Of a stretch of DNA of 64,000 bases, positions 59,190 through 64,000 are shown piece after piece. Within the stretch, counting starts at the first letter, position 1. Each line of letters opens with the position of its first letter. This stretch comes from Cyprinodon diabolis. Lineage: Eukaryota; Chordata; Actinopteri; Cyprinodontiformes; Cyprinodontidae. A program made the translations under genes and the position numbers. A model generated the notes under the pieces. It saw only the letters and a list, made by a program, of their open reading frames with translations, had not been told where the DNA came from and searched no databases. The stretch is taken from the NCBI GenBank assembly GCA_030533445.1, contig JARPUW010000299.1, forward strand, positions 62,001 to 126,000, in the 5' to 3' direction.

Positions 59190-62100
59190 GTGGGTCCAGA
59201 GATTTCAGTCTACAAACTGACCAAAAATGGTGACTCTAGCTATAAATATGTGGCCGTGAGGGCGAGTTTAAAATGTTTTTTTGTGTTTAAAAAACGCCTG
59301 CCTCACACTCTAGCTTTTCAGTTGCTCCACTCTAGCAGGCTGGATTTTGCTAAAACTTTGTGGCGCTTGAGGTCTGATTATACAAAAACCGTAGCAGTTA
59401 TCAACATACCGTCTTCAGTTTTAAATAGACGAAGGATTTATCTACAAACTGAGCTTCAAACTGTTTTTCTAGGTGAATGTATGCCGACACAGTGAAGTGC
59501 TGTTTTTTATACTTTTTTTTTCCTCTCCCCATTCATTTCCTATGGGATTTTTTTGCGACGTTTTCGCTAATAATTCGCAAACCTTCGGACTAATGAGAAA
59601 GTTTTATACAAGCACACATCACCCCATTGGTCCCGACGCGTGTGCCAACTTTGGGCCCGATCCGCCAAACCGTGCGGGACTAGTTACGCGCCGAAGTTTT
59701 GGGTATACGGGAGAATTATAATAACTAGAAAATTTCTAAAGAAATTTTGAGGGGGGCCACCTACTGCCCGTCTGGGGAACCGGGCCAATACGGCCCTGGC
59801 AAGTGACGTCGGGGCTCCCCAGACCAACTGCTTACGCCTTTGAGGGCTGCTGAGGGAAGGAAAGAGGGCAAGTTCATGGGCAAAGAGAGCTGTGTGCCAC
59901 TTGTGCTGAAATCTGGGAAATAGACGTGCACAGCGTATGATGCACAAGGGTAATATGGGTTGTCCATATTGAAACACAGTGGGTAAAGCCCAGTTGGCGG
60001 GCTTCGCCCGCCTGCTAGGAGCCATCTCAGTGAAGAAAAAAATCACCAATGCCATTGCAGTGATGAAATCACCAATGGCGGGCTCCGCCCGCCTGCTAAG
60101 AGCCATTGCAGTGATGTAATCACCTTTGGCGGGCTCCGCCCGCCTGTTACCATTGGCGGGCTCCGCCCGCCTTCTAAGAGCCATTGCAGTGATGAAATCA
60201 CCAATGGCAATGAGCAATATGCCAGAATGTATGAGTGTGTATAAGGAAGAGGCTTTTATTCTGTAGAGTCCTTGTAGTCTTATTTTGAAAGTCTATCATG
60301 AATGTGCATCAAAAGATGGGTCACGCCCAGCAGTGATATAGAATCCATTTCCAAATGTTAAATCACTGGTTTTCCATGTTATTAGGTGAATAGTTGCTGT
60401 ATTACAGAGTAAATGGGAGACTTTTATTGTGAAATTTGCTCTGGGTGTGTTTTGAAAAGGTCACTAGAGTCTAATAAAAACAACCTGGAAGAGTTTGGGT
60501 CATAATGTTGAGCCATTTGCATCAATTAATGCATTAGTATAATCTAGAGGCTTTTATTTTGTAGGGTCCCTGGAGTCTTATTTTGAAAGTCCAACAGAGT
60601 TGTGTTTATAGAAAATGTTCAGACCCGTCAATGATAGTTGATTACTTTCCAATCGTTAAATCACTCTTTTTCCATGTTATTAGGGCAGTAGATGAAGCGG
60701 AAATGGGAGGCTTTTATTTTGAAATTTGCTACAGGGTGTGTTTTAAACAGTCTCCTAGAGTCTATTCTCTAAAACGGGGTTGAGTTTGGGTCATAATGTT
60801 GAGCCATATAGGGCAATAAATATATGTAAAAAATATAGAGGCTTTTATTTTGTAGGGTCCCTGGAGTCTTATTTTGAAAGTCTATCAGTGCTGAGTGGCA
60901 AGGGAAGTGTCATGGACAGCAGTCATATAGTATCCATTTCCCAATGTTAAATCAGTCCTTTCACCCTCCATTAGATTAATATGTGCTGTTTAAAACAGCA
61001 GAGGTAAAATCTGTTTGAAGCTTGGTAACCTTGACAACGCTTAACGAGCCTCTCACTGACACAGACAACAGCTGCACTCACTATTGGTTTCTTCTTCCCA
61101 GGCTTTTTTGTATGGGAAGAACGGCACCGAACAAACGACTACTGATCAAAAACCGTATGAGTTATTCAAAAAACATTTTCACCATGAGCATCAGCAATCC
61201 TTCGACTCCAACTATACCAACTTTGGTGTATGTGTGTCATTCAGAAAAATATTTATGACGAGTTGAAAACACATAGTCTGATTCGTTTCTCTCCCATCTT
61301 CAGCTCAAAAAGAATAGAGAAAGGCTGAAACTCTCATCGACTTTAGGTTGGTCTGGACGGTTTTTAAGGAAAAGTATTAATCCTACCGTAATTCCGAAGA
61401 CATTGTGTGAGTCCAGAGGTTTCAGTCTACAAACTGACCAAAAATGGTGACTGTAGCTCCAAATATGTGGCCGTGAGGGCGAGAATAAGATGTTTGATCT
61501 TAAAAGAATGGCCGCCTCACACTAAGATTTCAGCAGCTGCACTCTAGCAGGCTGCTGCAGAAGCTAACTGTCAGCTAGCTTCCAGGTGCTTACCCTCCGA
61601 ACAAACGACTGCTGAGCAAAAACCGTAAAAGATATCTGAAAAATTCTTTCAGTGAAAGCAACATCTATCCTTTGTCTCAGACTGGGGTAACCTTCATGTC
61701 TGTAGGTCTTTCACAACCCAAAACGAAGCACAAACAAAATGGTTGGCCCACCTGCTCCTCCCTTTGTTTGAACTGCAGGACCTCACTCTCACTCACCTTT
61801 TAGCTGCTAAAGCACCCCTCCGAACAAACGACTGCTGAGTAAAAACCGTAAAAGGTGTCTGAAAAATTCTTTTTATCTAAGCGACAGCTATATCTTGTCT
61901 TCAATTGGAGTAACTTTCATGGCTGTAGGTCATCTACAAACTGAATGGGAAGAGAAAGAAAAAGAAAAAACGTTTTGTCACACCTGATCTTCTAATTGAG
62001 CTAGCTGCAGCAGGACACTCTCCCCCAGCTTTCAGCTGCTTAAAATGTCCTCCGAACAAACGACTGCTGAGCAAAAACCGTATGAGTTATTCAAAATATT

Positions 62101-62332
62101 TTTTCACCGTGAGCGTCAGCCATCCTTCGACTCCAACTATGCCAACTTTGGTGTATGTGTGTCATTCAGAAAAATATTTATGACGAGTTTAAAACACATA
62201 GTCTGATTCGTTTTTCTCCCCTCTTCTGCTCCAAAACCAATGAAAAACGGCTCTGATTTTCATCGACTTTAGGTCAGTCTGGAGGGTTTTTAAGGAAAAG
62301 TATTAATCCTACCGTAATTCCGAAGATATTGT
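59190..62332 (+). repeat. Unit 19 (3143 bp)
   Basis: The front matches unit 2 (ATACTTTT in the leader). No hairpin module. In the GC array 59996-60202 one whole GC hairpin is removed by a 25-bp deletion near 60050, leaving four. The 3' half has GGTCTGGACGG and TTAAAAGAATGG as in units 5 and 15, but CTACAAACTGAATGG, so only part of that set is present. AAAAGGTGTCTG is shared with units 7 and 16. A private change gives TTTAGGTCAGTCTGG. Confidence 0.95.
59996..60202 (+). repeat. GC hairpin array with 25-bp deletion (unit 19)
   Basis: The second GC hairpin and its right flank are missing: ATCACCAATG joins CCATTGCAG directly near 60050. The deletion ends lie at the palindrome, as expected of hairpin-promoted slippage. 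Confidence 0.85.
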
Positions 62333-64000
62333 GTGGGTCCAGAGATTTCAGTCTACAAACTGACCAAAAATGGTGACTCTAGCTATAAATATGTGGCCGT
62401 GAGGGCGAGTTTAAAATGTTTTTTTGTGTTTAAAAAACGCCTGCCTCACACTCTAGCTTTTCAGTTGCTCCACTCTAGCAGGCTGGATTTTGCTAAAACT
62501 TTGTGGCGCTTGAGGTCTGATTATACAAAAACCGTAGCAGTTATCAACATACCGTCTTCAGTTTTAAATAGACGAAGGATTTATCTACAAACTGAGCTTC
62601 AAACTGTTTTTCTAGGTGAATGTATGCCGACACAGTGAAGTGCTGTTTTTTATGCTTTTTTTTTCCTCTCCCCATTCATTTCCTATGGGATTTTTTTGCG
62701 ACGTTTTCGCTAATAATTCGCAAACCTTCGGACTAATGAGAAAGTTTTATACAAGCACACATCACCCCATTGGTCCCGACGCGTGTGCCAACTTTGGGCC
62801 CGATCCGCCAAACCGTGCGGGACTAGTTACGTGCCGAAGTTTTGGGTATACGGGAGAATTATAATAACTAGAAAATTTCTAAAGAAATTTTGAGGGGGGC
62901 CACCTACTGCCCGTCTTGGGAACCGGGCCAATACGGCCCTGGCAAGTGACGTCGGGGCTCCCCAGACCAACTGCTTACGCCTTTGAGGGCTGCTGAGGGA
63001 AGGAAAGAGGGCAAGTTCATGGGCAAAGAGAGCTGTGTGCCACTTGTGCTGACATCTGGGAAATAGACGTGCACAGCGTATGATGCACAAGGGTAATATG
63101 GGTTGTCCATATTGAAACACAGTGGGTAAAGCCCAGTTGGCGGGCTTCGCCCGCCTGCTAGGAGCCATCTCAGTGAAGAAAAAAATCACCAATGGCGGGC
63201 TCTGCCCGCCTTCTAAGAGCCATTGCAGTGATGAAATCACCAATGGCGGGCTCCGCCCGCCTGCTAAGAGCCATTGCAGTGATGTAATCACCTTTGGCGG
63301 GCTCCGCCCGCCTGTTACCATTGGCGGGCTCCGCCCGCCTTCTAAGAGCCATTGCAGTGATGAAATCACCAATGGCAATGAGCAATATGCCAGAATGTAT
63401 GAGTGTGTATAAGGAAGAGGCTTTTATTCTGTAGAGTCCTTGTAGTCTTATTTTGAAAGTCCATCATGAATGTGCATCAAAAGATGGGTCACGCCCAGCA
63501 GTGATATAGAATCCATTTCCAAATGTTAAATCACTGGTTTTCCATGTTATTAGGTGAATAGTTGCTGTATTACAGAGTAAATGGGAGACTTTTATTGTGA
63601 AATTTGCTCTGGGGTGTGTTTTGAAAAGGTCACTAGAGTCTAATAAAAACAACCTGGAAGAGTTTGGGTCATAATGTTGAGCCATTTGCATCAATTAATG
63701 CATTAGTATAATCTAGAGGCTTTTATTTTGTAGGGTCGCTGGAGTCTTATTTTGAAAGTCCAACAGAGTTGTGTTTATAGAAAATGTTCAGACCCGTCAA
63801 TGATAGTTGATTACTTTCCAATCGTTAAATCACTCTTTTTCCATGTTATTAGGGCAGTAGATGAAGCGGAAATGGGAGGCTTTTATTTTGAAATTTGCTA
63901 TAGGGTGTGTTTTAAACAGTCTCCTAGAGTCTATTCTCTAAAACGGGGTTGAGTTTGGGTCATAATGTTGAGCCATATAGGGCAATAAATATATGTAAAA
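62333..64000 (+). repeat. Unit 20, partial (first 1668 bp)
   Basis: The front half is of unit 6/16 type (CGTCTTGGGAACC, GCTGACATCTGGG). No hairpin module; five GC hairpins at 63139-63370. A private change gives AAAGTCCATCATG near 63460. The window ends just before the third block C subrepeat, so the array continues to the right. Confidence 0.95.

Larger units (their letters stand above)
1..64000 (+). repeat. Tandem macrosatellite array, ~3.2-kb unit, 19 full and 2 partial units
   Basis: The whole window is head-to-tail copies of one unit. Landmark-to-landmark distances are 3181, 4080, 3141, 3168, 3240, 3168, 3105, 3171, 3171, 3169, 3280, 3274, 3310, 3235, 3168, 3090, 3138, 3388 and 3143 bp. 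All copies have the same orientation and no unique sequence lies between them. Neither end of the array is in the window, so its true size is unknown. By eye, units differ by scattered substitutions and by copy number of internal hairpin modules. No protein needed for movement is encoded, so this is satellite-type DNA rather than a mobile element family. Confidence 0.98.

Noticed and set aside
1..64000. rRNA, tRNA, snRNA or histone gene cluster as the reason for tandem repetition
   Set aside because: No conserved rRNA stretches, no tRNA box A/B pair at proper spacing, no snRNA or histone sequence seen in the unit on either strand. A covariance-model scan would settle this.

Overview
This window is one uninterrupted tandem array. 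A unit of about 3.1-3.4 kb repeats head to tail in the same orientation from base 1 to base 64000. I number units from a fixed landmark (a block that begins GTGGGTCCAGAGATTTCAG): landmarks fall at 713, 3894, 7974, 11115, 14283, 17523, 20691, 23796, 26967, 30138, 33307, 36587, 39861, 43171, 46406, 49574, 52664, 55802, 59190 and 62333. That gives a partial leading unit, 19 complete units and a partial last unit. I see no convincing protein-coding gene, rRNA, tRNA, CRISPR array or intact transposon. The open frames present are short or low-complexity. Most lack an ATG, and they look alike between units only because the DNA is alike.

Each unit has three kinds of material. (i) A region of about 1.6 kb is built from seven diverged ~230-bp monomers, marked by the hexamer ACCGTA at a spacing of 220-237 bp. 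(ii) A palindrome-rich block of about 0.6-1.1 kb (block B) starts with a T-rich, CpG-rich leader, then carries 0-5 copies of a 66/72-bp hairpin module, an AT hairpin, a branched inverted repeat and an array of 2-5 GC-rich hairpins. (iii) A region of about 0.75 kb (block C) holds 2.6 copies of a ~295-bp subrepeat that is itself an old dimer. Unit length varies mainly through hairpin copy number. The exception is unit 2, which carries an extra 926-bp tetramer of the 230-bp family.

The organism is a eukaryote and probably a vertebrate. Introns, TATA-like and AATAAA-like signals are possible, many differences between units are C-to-T or G-to-A changes at CpG, and there is no bacterial gene content. 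The leader of block B, followed by ATA-triplet runs and a GC-rich hairpin, resembles dispersed repeats I associate with ray-finned fish genomes. That is recognition from memory, not a search result.

The units form a mosaic rather than a clean series. Units 1-2 match 18-19 over about 3 kb, unit 3 matches unit 17, units 8 and 9 are near twins, units 11 and 12 are near twins, and the junctions 5/6, 15/16 and 19/20 share the same rare variants. This is what repeated unequal exchange and gene conversion produce. A perfect TATAAATA is kept in all 20 landmark blocks but absent from the paralogous block 926 bp upstream, and one good splice-donor/acceptor pair recurs per unit. These leave open that the array makes a structured noncoding RNA, but nothing in the sequence proves transcription.
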